A stretch of 27,148 nt of DNA, taken from UBA961 sp041191145 (GTDB lineage Bacteria > Bacteroidota > Ignavibacteria > Kapaibacteriales > UBA961). This document shows, one piece after another, positions 1 to 7,808 of the stretch. The translations under genes were made by a program, and so were the position numbers. The stretch is taken from the NCBI GenBank assembly GCA_041191145.1, contig JBEEPK010000039.1:1-27148 (forward strand), written 5' to 3'. The notes under the pieces were generated by a model. The model saw nothing but the letters and a program-made list of their open reading frames with translations, made no database searches and was not told the origin of the DNA. The first letter of the stretch is position 1; each line of letters begins with the position of its first letter.

Positions 1-669
1 CAAGATGAAGAGAAAGAGATTAATGAAATCAAGATATAATGTCAATGCACCAAGAATAGCACCTTTCATTGCCATATCACTTCCCTGCAATTCCAATTCT
101 GCGGATTCTTTGATCTTTTGCGTGTCATAGGCTGTCAATCCTATGAAAACAAATACTCCAATCAAAGAAATTGCAAAGCTGAGGGCCGAACTTGCAAGAA
201 ATATGTTCACAATGCTTGCAATGATGATACCGATAAGTCCCATGAAGAAAAATGATCCCCAAGAGGATAAGTCTTTTTTCGTGACCATTCCATACACACT
301 CATCGCAGCAAATGTGCCTGATGTCGTCAAAAATGCATTCATCACCGCCGCTTCATCATATGCAAGTAGTACTGCAGACAAAGTAATGCCATTCAGAACG
401 GAATATCCTATAAATGACAGCATTGCAATCGGTACACTCATCTTATGAATGAATGCAGAGAGAGCAAAAACCAGTGCAAATTCAGCAATGACAAAAAACC
501 AGAAATAATCAAGCATTGATTGAATCATCGATGCATCACTTGCAACAAAGCCTCCAACCAATCCCGTTGCCATAAGCCCACCAACCATCCAGCCATATAC
601 CTTGACCATATAGGTTTTTTGTGCTTCGGCCAAAGCCGTGGCTTTAACTTCTTCCAAATACGAATTCAT
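1..669 (-). CDS. Bax inhibitor-1 (BI-1/YccA-YbhL) family membrane protein, C-terminus cut by window edge
   Basis: The minus-strand frame from the ATG at 667-669 stays open to base 1, giving 223 codons without a stop, so the gene runs off the window. The protein starts MNSYLEEVKATALAEAQKTY and then has about seven hydrophobic segments. The conserved end of the family is visible: a TAYDTQKIK stretch followed by GAILGALTLYLDFINLFLF, so only a few residues should be missing. BI-1 proteins are inner-membrane seven-helix proteins related to YccA/YbhL, which act in cation leak and membrane protease control. The precise role here is unknown. A 9-bp inverted repeat (717-737) lies between this start and the upstream receptor gene. 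Confidence 0.9.
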   Translation of the reverse strand, partial: MNSYLEEVKATALAEAQKTYMVKVYGWMVGGLMATGLVGGFVASDASMIQSMLDYFWFFVIAEFALVFALSAFIHKMSVPIAMLSFIGYSVLNGITLSAVLLAYDEAAVMNAFLTTSGTFAAMSVYGMVTKKDLSSWGSFFFMGLIGIIIASIVNIFLASSALSFAISLIGVFVFIGLTAYDTQKIKESAELELQGSDMAMKGAILGALTLYLDFINLFLFIL

Positions 670-716
670 TCTTATACCTTTAACTGTGAATCCCGACTGA
701 TGACGAAACAAATCGT

Positions 717-737
717 ACATAATTTAGGAAATTATGT
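717..737. promoter_or_regulatory. A+T-rich inverted repeat, possible operator
   Basis: Arms ACATAATTT (717-725) and AAATTATGT (729-737) are perfectly complementary around a 3-base spacer. The repeat sits between the stop of the TonB receptor gene (754) and the start of the BI-1 gene (669). It lacks a G+C-rich stem and a T-tract, so an operator or promoter element is more likely than a terminator. The binding protein is unknown. Confidence 0.35.
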
Positions 738-753
738 CGAAAGTTATTCATGA

Positions 754-2961
754 TTACAACATGACCTGCATCGAGAGTGAAAATTGTCTTCCCAATAGAT
801 TGGGCATTGAACGCAAATTCATGACATTCATAAGATTATTGACTCCCAAAGTGATTCGCAAAGAACCGGAATTTTTGGTGAGCTCAATATCTTTTGAAAT
901 TCCCAAATTCAGGATCGTATATGCAGGCACATATTCGATGTCCAAATCAGGTACTTTACGATTATTGTGTACAGGACCATTTATATCCAATGCCTCATCT
1001 CCAAATCTACCTATGAATTGCGCGCGTATCGATGCCGATATACCGGCATTTCTATGTTCATAATTCAATCTCATTGTTCCTGAATGAACAGATCTAAACC
1101 ATAATCCACCATAATTCTTCACAGTCAATGTATTGAATCTTCCTGTTGAAGGATCAATGGTTCCAGCCATCCCTTTCTCAATCGCATCATACACTTCCAA
1201 ATCCCGAGTATCCAAATATTGATATCCAAACGAATAACCAAGTTCCCCCGATTCATGTCCAGGAATTGGATGACTCATCCGCAAGGACATCTCCAAGCCT
1301 TGTGTTGAAGCTCTTGCAATATTTCGATAGGAATACACTGCTTGATTTGTTTGTGGATTATTGCCGGTATAGTAGAATTCAATGAGATTGGACAATGTAT
1401 TGTGAAACACTCTACATTCGGCAAAACCGCTTATTGGAATATCATCTGATATGAAATTTGTGGACCATTCATCAAGTATCACTCCCAAATCCATTGAAAT
1501 AGAACGCTCCGGTTGCAAATCCAAACCCAATCTTCGAGCTCCTATCAAATCATATCCAGCCCCACCGAGTCGATTCGAAAATTGCACATATAATTGTCTG
1601 AAATCCGGAACTTTGAATCCTGTTCCAATCGATGTATGGATACGAATTCCATCCTGCAATTTAACATTCACTGCCAATTTTGGATTGGATAACTTGGCTA
1701 TGGCGCTCAATACATTGGACTCTTGCAATCCATCTTGTTTATATGCTGAATTATCCACATATCTCGCACTCAATGCATATGAAATCCATGAAGTTGGATT
1801 TCCTTCCCATTGCGCAAATCCGCTGAATGTTGCGAAATATGGATTATCCGGATAACGTGATCCACCAATATCATCAATGGTATATTCCATACCGAAAGTG
1901 AAGCGATTGCGCTCATTCCATATCACATCATATTGCAGATATGAACGAAGCAATCCTCGGGAAAGATCATCCACAGAACCTGCTTCACCTTGAATTGTAT
2001 CAAAGTTGTATCGCTCTTTATAAGAGGCATAATGCAATTGAGTATTTAGTCTTGCTTTTCCATGAGTCCAAATAGCATATCCGGTTCCCTGCAAATCCTC
2101 TTGCCGAACACTGCCCTCATTCGAAGCAATCTGACCGAAAAATGACTCAATAAATGCACCTCTACTTTCACTTGAAAAATATCGCATGTCAGCACCAACT
2201 TGAACGTAGTTAGATGCATGCCACTTGGATTTTAGATGCACTGTCTGATCGGAAAATCCCTGATATGGAACCCGCAATGTATCTTGTTGCAATGTGAATG
2301 GTCTTGCATTTTTCATGCTGACAAATCCGGTGAGATCAAATACATCAGAACCATATTGCATTTCTCCACGCAATTCGGAAGGACCTCTATCTAAATATTG
2401 TCCAAAGACCATTCCCGACAATCCCGCATCCGGTTTCTTTGTGATGATATTGATCACGCCTGCAAGAGCTTCGCTTCCATACAGTGATGACATTGGACCT
2501 TTTACGACTTCCACTCGCTCCACATTCCCAACTGATATTCTGGAAAGATCCAAGACACCGGCAACACGGCCAATCATCGGCTGACCATCTATCAAAATCT
2601 GGGTATAATCCGCACCCAAACCCATCATTTGAATGCCGGTTCTTACATTGTTTGTTAAAATCATCCCCGATTGCTCGCGCAATAAATCACCGATATTCAC
2701 CATGGCAGTACTGACAGTTTGTTTTTTGTCTATCACTTCCACTCGAACAGGAGAGTCCTTGAGCAAGACCTCATTTCTCGTACCGGTTACAACCACTTGC
2801 TCTTTGGTTGTATATGTACTTAAGGAATCCTTCTTCTGTTTTTTTGAAAGGGGAATCTTGGGTAATCTTGGAGATATGGAATCCGCTTCTGATCGGGCAT
2901 ACAATGTCATTACATTGAATGGAATCAAAAACAGAACTATGAAATATGCCATGTGTATCAT
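754..2961 (-). CDS. TonB-dependent outer-membrane receptor
   Basis: 735 residues, a normal size for a TonB-dependent transporter. A signal peptide (about residues 1-23, MAYFIVLFLIPFNV core) is followed by a short linker and EQVVVTGTRNEVLLKDSP, the usual lead-in to the plug. The plug is clear at about residues 55-175 (ILIDGQPMIGR, RVEVVKGPMSSLYGSEALAG, VINIITKK), followed by a long beta-barrel ending in LGRQFSLSMQVML. It imports a chelated nutrient using TonB energy. A HmuY-like lipoprotein lies nearby, but the heme-receptor FRAP/NPNL signature is not intact (the equivalent reads GFKVPDFRQLY and LDLQPERS), so the substrate stays open. The start codon lies 2 bases after the T-tract of the paaA terminator; an in-frame ATG at 2952 is an alternative. 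No separate promoter is visible. Confidence 0.93.
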   Translation of the reverse strand: MIHMAYFIVLFLIPFNVMTLYARSEADSISPRLPKIPLSKKQKKDSLSTYTTKEQVVVTGTRNEVLLKDSPVRVEVIDKKQTVSTAMVNIGDLLREQSGMILTNNVRTGIQMMGLGADYTQILIDGQPMIGRVAGVLDLSRISVGNVERVEVVKGPMSSLYGSEALAGVINIITKKPDAGLSGMVFGQYLDRGPSELRGEMQYGSDVFDLTGFVSMKNARPFTLQQDTLRVPYQGFSDQTVHLKSKWHASNYVQVGADMRYFSSESRGAFIESFFGQIASNEGSVRQEDLQGTGYAIWTHGKARLNTQLHYASYKERYNFDTIQGEAGSVDDLSRGLLRSYLQYDVIWNERNRFTFGMEYTIDDIGGSRYPDNPYFATFSGFAQWEGNPTSWISYALSARYVDNSAYKQDGLQESNVLSAIAKLSNPKLAVNVKLQDGIRIHTSIGTGFKVPDFRQLYVQFSNRLGGAGYDLIGARRLGLDLQPERSISMDLGVILDEWSTNFISDDIPISGFAECRVFHNTLSNLIEFYYTGNNPQTNQAVYSYRNIARASTQGLEMSLRMSHPIPGHESGELGYSFGYQYLDTRDLEVYDAIEKGMAGTIDPSTGRFNTLTVKNYGGLWFRSVHSGTMRLNYEHRNAGISASIRAQFIGRFGDEALDINGPVHNNRKVPDLDIEYVPAYTILNLGISKDIELTKNSGSLRITLGVNNLMNVMNLRSMPNLLGRQFSLSMQVML

Positions 2962-2963
2962 CT

Positions 2964-3000
2964 ATAAAAAAACCCCTTCCGCGTTACCGTAGAAGGGGTT
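2964..3000 (-). terminator. Rho-independent terminator of paaA
   Basis: On the minus strand the 9-bp stem AACCCCTTC (3000-2992) pairs with GAAGGGGTT (2979-2971) across a 12-base loop and runs straight into a T-tract (2964-2970). It begins about 20 bases after the paaA stop. Its T-tract nearly touches the start codon of the receptor gene (2961). Confidence 0.9.
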
Positions 3001-3019
3001 GAATCTTGTTTTTGAAGAA

Positions 3020-3925
3020 TCAGGAAAGAGGAACAGTATAAGCATTTGTTTTTTTCAATGCTTTGCGAACCCATGCACCTTGCTCTTCAGCCATGCGTCT
3101 AACTGCAAGGCGCTCTTTATTGCAAGGACCATTTCCTTTGATTACTTCAAAGAATTCATTCCAATCAGGATCGGAAAAATCCCACTTTCCGGTTTCTTTA
3201 TTCTTAATCAAACCTTTATCAGGAATGCTTAAGCCCAATTCCAGAATTTTTGGGACATATTGATTAAAAAATTGTTGACGCATATCATCATTGCTGGCCA
3301 TCTTTACTTTCCAGCGCATGAGGATTTCAGAGTGTACGGAAGCTTTGTCAGGTGGACCGAAGAAATGCATGATTGGTTGCCACCAACGATTCAATGCTTC
3401 TTGAACCATTTCTCTTTGCTTCGGAGTGCCGGTCGCAAGTGTTACCACATTGTCATAACCATAACGAAGATGGAATGACTCTTCCATGCAGATTCTCTCT
3501 AATGCACGGCAATATGGACCATAAGATCCCTTAGAATTGGTCACTTGATTAATGATTGCCGATGCATCGATAAGCCATGCGATGACAGCAGTATCAGCCC
3601 ATGTCTTTGCAGGATAATTGAACACATTGGAATATTTAGATTTTCCGATGATGAGATCATTGATCATCTCTTCACGGGTTTTTCCCAATGTCTCTGCTGC
3701 ATTGTACAATAATTGAGCATGACCGCTTTCATCTTGCACTTTTGCCATCAATGCCATCTTGCGCTTGAAACCGGGAGCACGAGTGATCCATGTTCCTTCA
3801 GGCAATGCTCCAATGATCTCAGAATGAGCATGTTGCTCTATCATGCGAATCAATTGTCGTCTATATTCCTTCTCGAGCATTTTGGCACTGTTTTCTATAT
3901 CAATGATGCTGACGCTTCCATACAT
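3020..3925 (-). CDS. paaA: 1,2-phenylacetyl-CoA epoxidase subunit PaaA (stand-alone)
   Basis: Catalytic alpha subunit of the diiron ring-1,2-epoxidase that attacks phenylacetyl-CoA in aerobic phenylacetate breakdown. The ferritin-like ligands are visible: Glu in QHAHSEIIG, ExxH in KVQDESGHAQLL and ExxH in CMEESFHLRYG. Landmarks such as ALPEGTWITRAPGFKRK, SYGPYCRA and DPDWNEFFEVIKG match PaaA along its whole length. I chose the ATG at 3925 (301 residues) because GGAG lies 6 bases upstream and a perfect promoter leaves a leader of about 25 bases. The ATG at 3937 (305 residues) would leave only about 12. The usual partners paaB, C, D and E are absent on both sides. The gene has its own promoter and terminator, so it is a single-gene unit. 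Either the partners lie elsewhere or the protein serves another diiron role. Confidence 0.93.
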   Translation of the reverse strand: MYGSVSIIDIENSAKMLEKEYRRQLIRMIEQHAHSEIIGALPEGTWITRAPGFKRKMALMAKVQDESGHAQLLYNAAETLGKTREEMINDLIIGKSKYSNVFNYPAKTWADTAVIAWLIDASAIINQVTNSKGSYGPYCRALERICMEESFHLRYGYDNVVTLATGTPKQREMVQEALNRWWQPIMHFFGPPDKASVHSEILMRWKVKMASNDDMRQQFFNQYVPKILELGLSIPDKGLIKNKETGKWDFSDPDWNEFFEVIKGNGPCNKERLAVRRMAEEQGAWVRKALKKTNAYTVPLS

Positions 3926-3955
3926 AGTATACTCCATTGGACGATTTTAATCATG

Positions 3956-3986
3956 CAAATTTACCAAAGGAGCTTCTGATGACAAA
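3956..3986 (-). promoter_or_regulatory. Bacteroidota-type promoter of paaA
   Basis: On the minus strand TTTG (3986-3983), a 19-base spacer and TAAATTTG (3963-3956) match the TTTG/TAnnTTTG consensus with no mismatch. It lies just after the HmuY-like gene (stop at 3996) and leaves a leader of about 25 bases to the ATG at 3925. Confidence 0.8.
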
Positions 3987-3995
3987 GTATCAAAC

Positions 3996-4631
3996 TCAAT
4001 TGGTTTTAAGATTTCGATTATTACTTTTCGCATAACGGAAAGAATAGTGTCCGAGTTCCGACATCATGGTCGGAGGTGCCGGCTGACCTTTATACAGTGA
4101 TGTCACTTGAAATTTGACATACTTCCCAGATTTTGTCTTCAATACAAGAGTTTTCTGGGGTGCTGGATTGATGGTTCTGGATGTTGGCTCATATGTAAAC
4201 ATACCGGTTCCATCGATTGCGATTGGTATAATGCGCTTCGCAATTGCTGTATCATCCACAATCAACTGATCATCAGCAGGGGCGCTTTGGAGTAAATCAA
4301 AGGTGGTATCAACGATTTTACCTTTTGTTTTACCAAGTACATTGATCGTTCCGGAATTTAATACGATATCGATTGATCGCGTTTTACCGCCACCATAGAG
4401 ATAAGGAAGGCGAATATCCCATGCATCGGTTTCAGCCTGAGATGCAGGAATGATACTATCAGCTTCGAATGAAAAATACACAAACTTGGAAATCAGCGTA
4501 TCGGGTACTTTACCAAGTATTGTCTTTGTAGTGACAGTATCTCCTCCACCGGGATTGACCACATTATCATCATCGGTGCAAGAAACTAAAGTCAATGCGA
4601 CGATCGCAGAAAAGAAAAAGGACTTCATCAT
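3996..4631 (-). CDS. HmuY-like lipoprotein
   Basis: Outer-surface lipoprotein resembling the HmuY heme-binding family, which captures heme and passes it to a TonB receptor. A lipoprotein signal (MMKSFFFSAIVALTLVSC) carries the lipobox LVSC before a flexible D/N/G/T linker. Family marks follow: VYFSFEADS, TDAWDIRLPYLYGG, IVLNSGTINVLG, a central variable part, KSGKYVKFQVTSLYKG and the final SFRYA. An upstream extension of 19 residues is possible (to 4688). I reject it because the promoter at 4666-4697 lies inside it and the lipoprotein signal begins at the ATG at 4631 (or 4628). Whether it binds heme cannot be read from sequence; the HmuY His ligands are not obvious. Confidence 0.72.
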   Translation of the reverse strand: MMKSFFFSAIVALTLVSCTDDDNVVNPGGGDTVTTKTILGKVPDTLISKFVYFSFEADSIIPASQAETDAWDIRLPYLYGGGKTRSIDIVLNSGTINVLGKTKGKIVDTTFDLLQSAPADDQLIVDDTAIAKRIIPIAIDGTGMFTYEPTSRTINPAPQKTLVLKTKSGKYVKFQVTSLYKGQPAPPTMMSELGHYSFRYAKSNNRNLKTN

Positions 4632-4665
4632 GGTGTTTGGGGTGAAAAGTGGGAAAAAGAACACA

Positions 4666-4697
4666 CAAAAGTATTTGTTATTACACATATTGTCAAA
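4666..4697 (-). promoter_or_regulatory. Bacteroidota-type promoter of the HmuY-like gene
   Basis: On the minus strand TTTG (4697-4694), a 20-base spacer and TACTTTTG (4673-4666) match the FCB consensus exactly. The expected transcription start falls about 30 bases before the ATG at 4631, which fixes that start codon. No Fur-like palindrome is seen around it. Confidence 0.82.
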
Positions 4698-4743
4698 ACA
4701 AATATTTTCCTTGGCTAGTTCCCGCTATTTCTGCCATTTATCA

Positions 4744-5121
4744 TTAATTATTTAAAGCACCTTCCAAAACCCATTGTCGTACACCTTTTTTTTGAGCATC
4801 GGTAATTCTATTTTGAAATGTGAGCAAATGCCCTTGTTTTCCCTCAAGAATTTGCATCAACAAACTATTATCCGGTCTTCCTGGAATAATGAGTCCTGCT
4901 CTGGAAGTCAATTGAAAATAACCAGTTACATCCACTCCCGCGGCTGCCGTTTCTGAATCATGGCAATTTGAAAATGCACAGGTCAACTCGAGAAGTGGTC
5001 GTACTTGTTGCTGATAACTCACATTTTCCTGTGGAAATACGATTTGATCAGGAGAAGTGATGATATTGTCTGAACAGGAATACAGTGCAATACCGATTAT
5101 AAAGATCAGAACTATTCTCAT
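4744..5121 (-). CDS. Small lipoprotein with CX4CH cytochrome-c-like motif
   Basis: 125 residues. The signal peptide MRIVLIFIIGIALYSC has lipobox LYSC (Cys16). The mature part reads like the planctomycete-type cytochrome c domain: YQQQVRPLLELTCAFSNCHD, then PGRPDNSLLMQILEG, then RITDAQKKGVRQWVLEGA. The usual heme attachment motif is CXXCH; here it is Cys48 and Cys53-His54 (CX4CH). The region that usually holds the distal Met has QGHLLTF, with His98. It may bind heme unusually, or be a domain that has lost heme. Its ATG overlaps the truA stop (ATGA), so it is translationally coupled to truA. The role is unknown. Confidence 0.7.
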   Translation of the reverse strand: MRIVLIFIIGIALYSCSDNIITSPDQIVFPQENVSYQQQVRPLLELTCAFSNCHDSETAAAGVDVTGYFQLTSRAGLIIPGRPDNSLLMQILEGKQGHLLTFQNRITDAQKKGVRQWVLEGALNN

Positions 5122-5894
5122 GTGATATTCAAAATTGATTGAACTTTTTTCACCGGATCATTCTCATATCGAACTGATGCAAGAAAGAGTCCCGAAGGTG
5201 GAGCAGTGAATGATGCAGGCATGTCTGATTTTTTCTTGAGTAATGATGGAATAATATCAGGTGATTGCTTCCCGCGTCCAATTTCAACCAATATACCGAT
5301 CATTCTTCTGATCATATTCCATAGAAAGTGTGAACCGGAAATGGTAATTACGATTAAGTCACCTTGCATTTTGACACTAATATCCGTGATTTCCACTTTT
5401 GTAGATTTCATATCAGGATCATCGGCGGTGAATGAACGGAAATCATGCATACCTTTAAAATGCTTTGCGGCTTCTTGCATTGCGGCAATGGACAATTGAT
5501 CTTTTACCCACCACACAAATCTTTTTCCGAATGCAGTTCTACGAGTAGATATTTGATAGAGATATGTTCTCTCGACTGCATGATGTCTTGCATGAAACTG
5601 TTTGGCAACTTTCTCTACAGAGCGAATAGAGATATCTGCGGGTAATGCATCATTCATTTTGAATTGAATGATATGCGGTGCTAGCATTGTTTCTACATCC
5701 AAATGAAAGATTTGCTCAAGTGCATGAACACCTGCATCTGTTCTTCCGGAACCATATAATTCAAATGCATCTGTGTTAAATATTGATTTGGCAGCACCAA
5801 TCAATTCGCCTTGAACAGTGCGAGCATTTTTTTGAACTTGCCAGCCCGAAAACCGAGTTCCTTCGTATTCACATGTTACTTTAAATCTGGGCAT
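5118..5894 (-). CDS. truA: tRNA pseudouridine(38-40) synthase TruA
   Basis: 258 residues, typical length. It isomerises uridines 38-40 in the anticodon stem-loop of many tRNAs. The N-terminus VTCEYEGTRFSGWQVQKNAR and the catalytic motif GSGRTDAGVHA (Asp53) are intact, as are FHARHHAVERTYLYQI, FVWWVKDQL and the C-terminal HFLWNMIRRMIGILVEIGRG. It lies 58 bases after the PIG-L gene and overlaps the next lipoprotein gene by 4 bases, so the three are probably co-transcribed. Confidence 0.97.
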   Translation of the reverse strand: MPRFKVTCEYEGTRFSGWQVQKNARTVQGELIGAAKSIFNTDAFELYGSGRTDAGVHALEQIFHLDVETMLAPHIIQFKMNDALPADISIRSVEKVAKQFHARHHAVERTYLYQISTRRTAFGKRFVWWVKDQLSIAAMQEAAKHFKGMHDFRSFTADDPDMKSTKVEITDISVKMQGDLIVITISGSHFLWNMIRRMIGILVEIGRGKQSPDIIPSLLKKKSDMPASFTAPPSGLFLASVRYENDPVKKVQSILNIT

Positions 5895-5952
5895 GATAAG
5901 TTTTGTATTAATTTTATGAAAATTCTATTCTTGATTGAGAGATCTGCTTTTT

Positions 5953-6870
5953 CTACTTGCTTTGCTGATATTCTTTAAGCGGTGTATTTCTCAATAATTC
6001 AGCGAGTTTGTCAATCTTTTCTTTACCTGCATTTCCATTTATGGCATAATCCCAAAATTGTTCGAACTGACCTTTTCCCATTGCCAATTGCATTGCACCT
6101 TGAGATTTATGCTCGGCAATCAACCAATTGACTATAACTTGATAATTCAATTTCTGTTGGAAACCAAAAGGAGTGAGTCTATTGAAATGGCCAATCGGTA
6201 ACTGTGAGTTCATCGCGGTTTCAGGGTATCCCGGCAAGCTGAGAAATGGATCAGGTATCAACTTAGTTGAATCAGTCACGCTACATCCAACAATGACTGG
6301 TCGAATTTCCGATTCCATTGATTTTACTGACCGTAAAGCAAGGATTGATGCGGCTTTATGATGTCCATGTGTTCCTTGAACAGGAAGCAATGTGAACACA
6401 TAATCATAGCTATTTTTTCCATGCAATTCTTTGATTTTTCGAATGACAATCGATGTATCCCACACAATATTCAACACAGAATCTGCATCGAGTGTATATC
6501 CTGTATCTTTTTGATCCATGAAATAATAGTCGCGTAAGCCAATATATTCACCACCTGCCATCAATTCTTTCTTTCGAATCGTAGGAAGAGCTTTACGACC
6601 TGATTGTTCATCGGTCAATTCCCTTCCATATATGTCTTCAGCAAGCGTGGAATATTTATATCCGCCTTCTCCATTTGTGACAAGCAGAATATCGGCTAAT
6701 CCATTCAAATCATGAGTGACTTTATATATTGTTGCCGCAAATGCAGTTTCATCATCCGGGTGTGCTGTCACAATGAGAACTTTTGGACCACTTGCAAACA
6801 TGTGAAATTGAGAAAGCGAAAATCCCAAGAACAATGAAAGCAAGAAAGCGAAAATTGTAGATGTATTCAT
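5953..6870 (-). CDS. Secreted PIG-L family (LmbE-like) deacetylase
   Basis: 305 residues. An N-terminal hydrophobic signal (MNTSTIFAFLLSLFLGFSLS) precedes VLIVTAHPDDETAFA, the zinc-binding AHPDDE motif (residues 36-41). The second zinc site GTHGHHKAA (His168 and His171, HxxH) is also intact. PIG-L enzymes remove acetyl groups from N-acetylglucosaminyl or similar amide substrates. Export to the envelope suggests a glycan or small extracellular amide, but the substrate is not readable. The start at 6870 gives a good signal peptide and lies about 45 bases after the terminator of the sigma-factor gene. Confidence 0.9.
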   Translation of the reverse strand: MNTSTIFAFLLSLFLGFSLSQFHMFASGPKVLIVTAHPDDETAFAATIYKVTHDLNGLADILLVTNGEGGYKYSTLAEDIYGRELTDEQSGRKALPTIRKKELMAGGEYIGLRDYYFMDQKDTGYTLDADSVLNIVWDTSIVIRKIKELHGKNSYDYVFTLLPVQGTHGHHKAASILALRSVKSMESEIRPVIVGCSVTDSTKLIPDPFLSLPGYPETAMNSQLPIGHFNRLTPFGFQQKLNYQVIVNWLIAEHKSQGAMQLAMGKGQFEQFWDYAINGNAGKEKIDKLAELLRNTPLKEYQQSK

Positions 6871-6914
6871 AGTGTAAAATTCGACAATATGCGGTGTAAT
6901 TCAAAAGCATTGAA

Positions 6915-6944
6915 ACAAAAAAGCCCAACCTTGATGGTTGGGCT
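6915..6944 (-). terminator. Rho-independent terminator of the ECF sigma gene
   Basis: On the minus strand a 9-bp stem AGCCCAACC (6944-6936) pairs with GGTTGGGCT (6930-6922) across a 5-base loop and is followed by a run of T. It lies about 20 bases after the sigma-factor stop (6965). The opposite strand has no T-tract. Confidence 0.92.
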
Positions 6945-6964
6945 CTTCAAAGCTAACATGCTCA

Positions 6965-7756
6965 TTAATAATTCATGGAAGCATAAATATCTTTCAAGCG
7001 ATCACGAAGATGCAATACAGCATATCTTTTACGAGCAAGGAGTGTATTGATGTTCACTCCGGTTTCTTCAGACATTTCTCGGAAAGAAACTCCGTGAAAT
7101 TCATTTTTCTCGAATACTTCACGCTGTTCATCAGGCAATTCTTTCAATGCTTCTTGCACTCTCTCCCAAATGGTTTTGCGAAGTAAATCTCCATCGGGAT
7201 TATAAGACATATCTCCCAAGAGATAGTCGAGTGAATCATTTCCCTCTTCTCGCTGACGCGGAGTAATCAAATCTGAAAAAGTGTCTGCGCGCTTTTTGCG
7301 ATAGAAGTCGATGATTTTATTTCTCACTGCGGTAAAAACCCAGGAAGCGAGATTTTCAATGGGTCTTTGTACATGTCCCGCAGCTGAAATAACATTTGCG
7401 AATACATCTTGCAAAATATCTTCTGCATCTTCTTGACTACGAACGCGTTGGCGAATAAAACCCAAAAAGCGCTTGCGGTCTGCCTTGAATAAGGCCTCAA
7501 TTTGCATTACCAAGTCCATTCTCTCTTCTCCCGTAAGTGTGGTGGAAATCGCTACTTCATCCTTGGGTGCTCCAAAACGCTCATCATCATAATAGACATT
7601 GGCCGGAGCTTGAGTTTCATGGACAACAATCATATTGTTGGCGTCCATCTCATTTGTAGATCTTTCGATAAATTCTTGCATGATCATTCTCCTTGGAACA
7701 TTGGATGAATTCGATGACCTATCGTCATGTCGAAAAGTAGTAGCTGATTGAACCAT
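6965..7756 (-). CDS. ECF-type RNA polymerase sigma factor with N-terminal extension
   Basis: Up to 263 residues. Sigma region 2 is seen at about residues 88-155 (FLGFIRQRVRSQEDAEDILQ, then SWVFTAVRNKIIDFYRKKRA). Region 4 is at about 205-255 (ALKELPDEQREVFEKNEF, then VSFREMSEETGVNINTLLAR). ECF factors are usually under 200 residues, so about 80 N-terminal residues are extra and unassigned. Two starts have plausible ribosome sites: ATG 7756 (AAAGGA 4-5 bases upstream) and ATG 7681 (AAGGAGA at 7694-7688, ideal spacing). No anti-sigma factor gene is adjacent. A symmetric TGACA half-site array (7809-7866) sits upstream and may control this gene. Confidence 0.92.
   Translation of the reverse strand: MVQSATTFRHDDRSSNSSNVPRRMIMQEFIERSTNEMDANNMIVVHETQAPANVYYDDERFGAPKDEVAISTTLTGEERMDLVMQIEALFKADRKRFLGFIRQRVRSQEDAEDILQDVFANVISAAGHVQRPIENLASWVFTAVRNKIIDFYRKKRADTFSDLITPRQREEGNDSLDYLLGDMSYNPDGDLLRKTIWERVQEALKELPDEQREVFEKNEFHGVSFREMSEETGVNINTLLARKRYAVLHLRDRLKDIYASMNY
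7688..7694 (-). promoter_or_regulatory. Shine-Dalgarno sequence supporting an internal start of the sigma factor
   Basis: AAGGAGA on the minus strand, with GGAG 7 bases before the ATG at 7681. The strength of this site in a genome with few Shine-Dalgarno sequences suggests that translation may begin at residue 26 of the longest frame. Confidence 0.5.
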
Positions 7757-7808
7757 TCAGTCCTTTCAATGAGTGAGAAAAAATATTGTCTGCCATTTTA
7801 ACAGTATC

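Noticed and set aside
754..2961. Calling the TonB receptor HmuR (heme receptor) because of the nearby HmuY-like gene
   Set aside because: The FRAP/NPNL heme motif is not intact and paaA with its own promoter and terminator separates the two genes.
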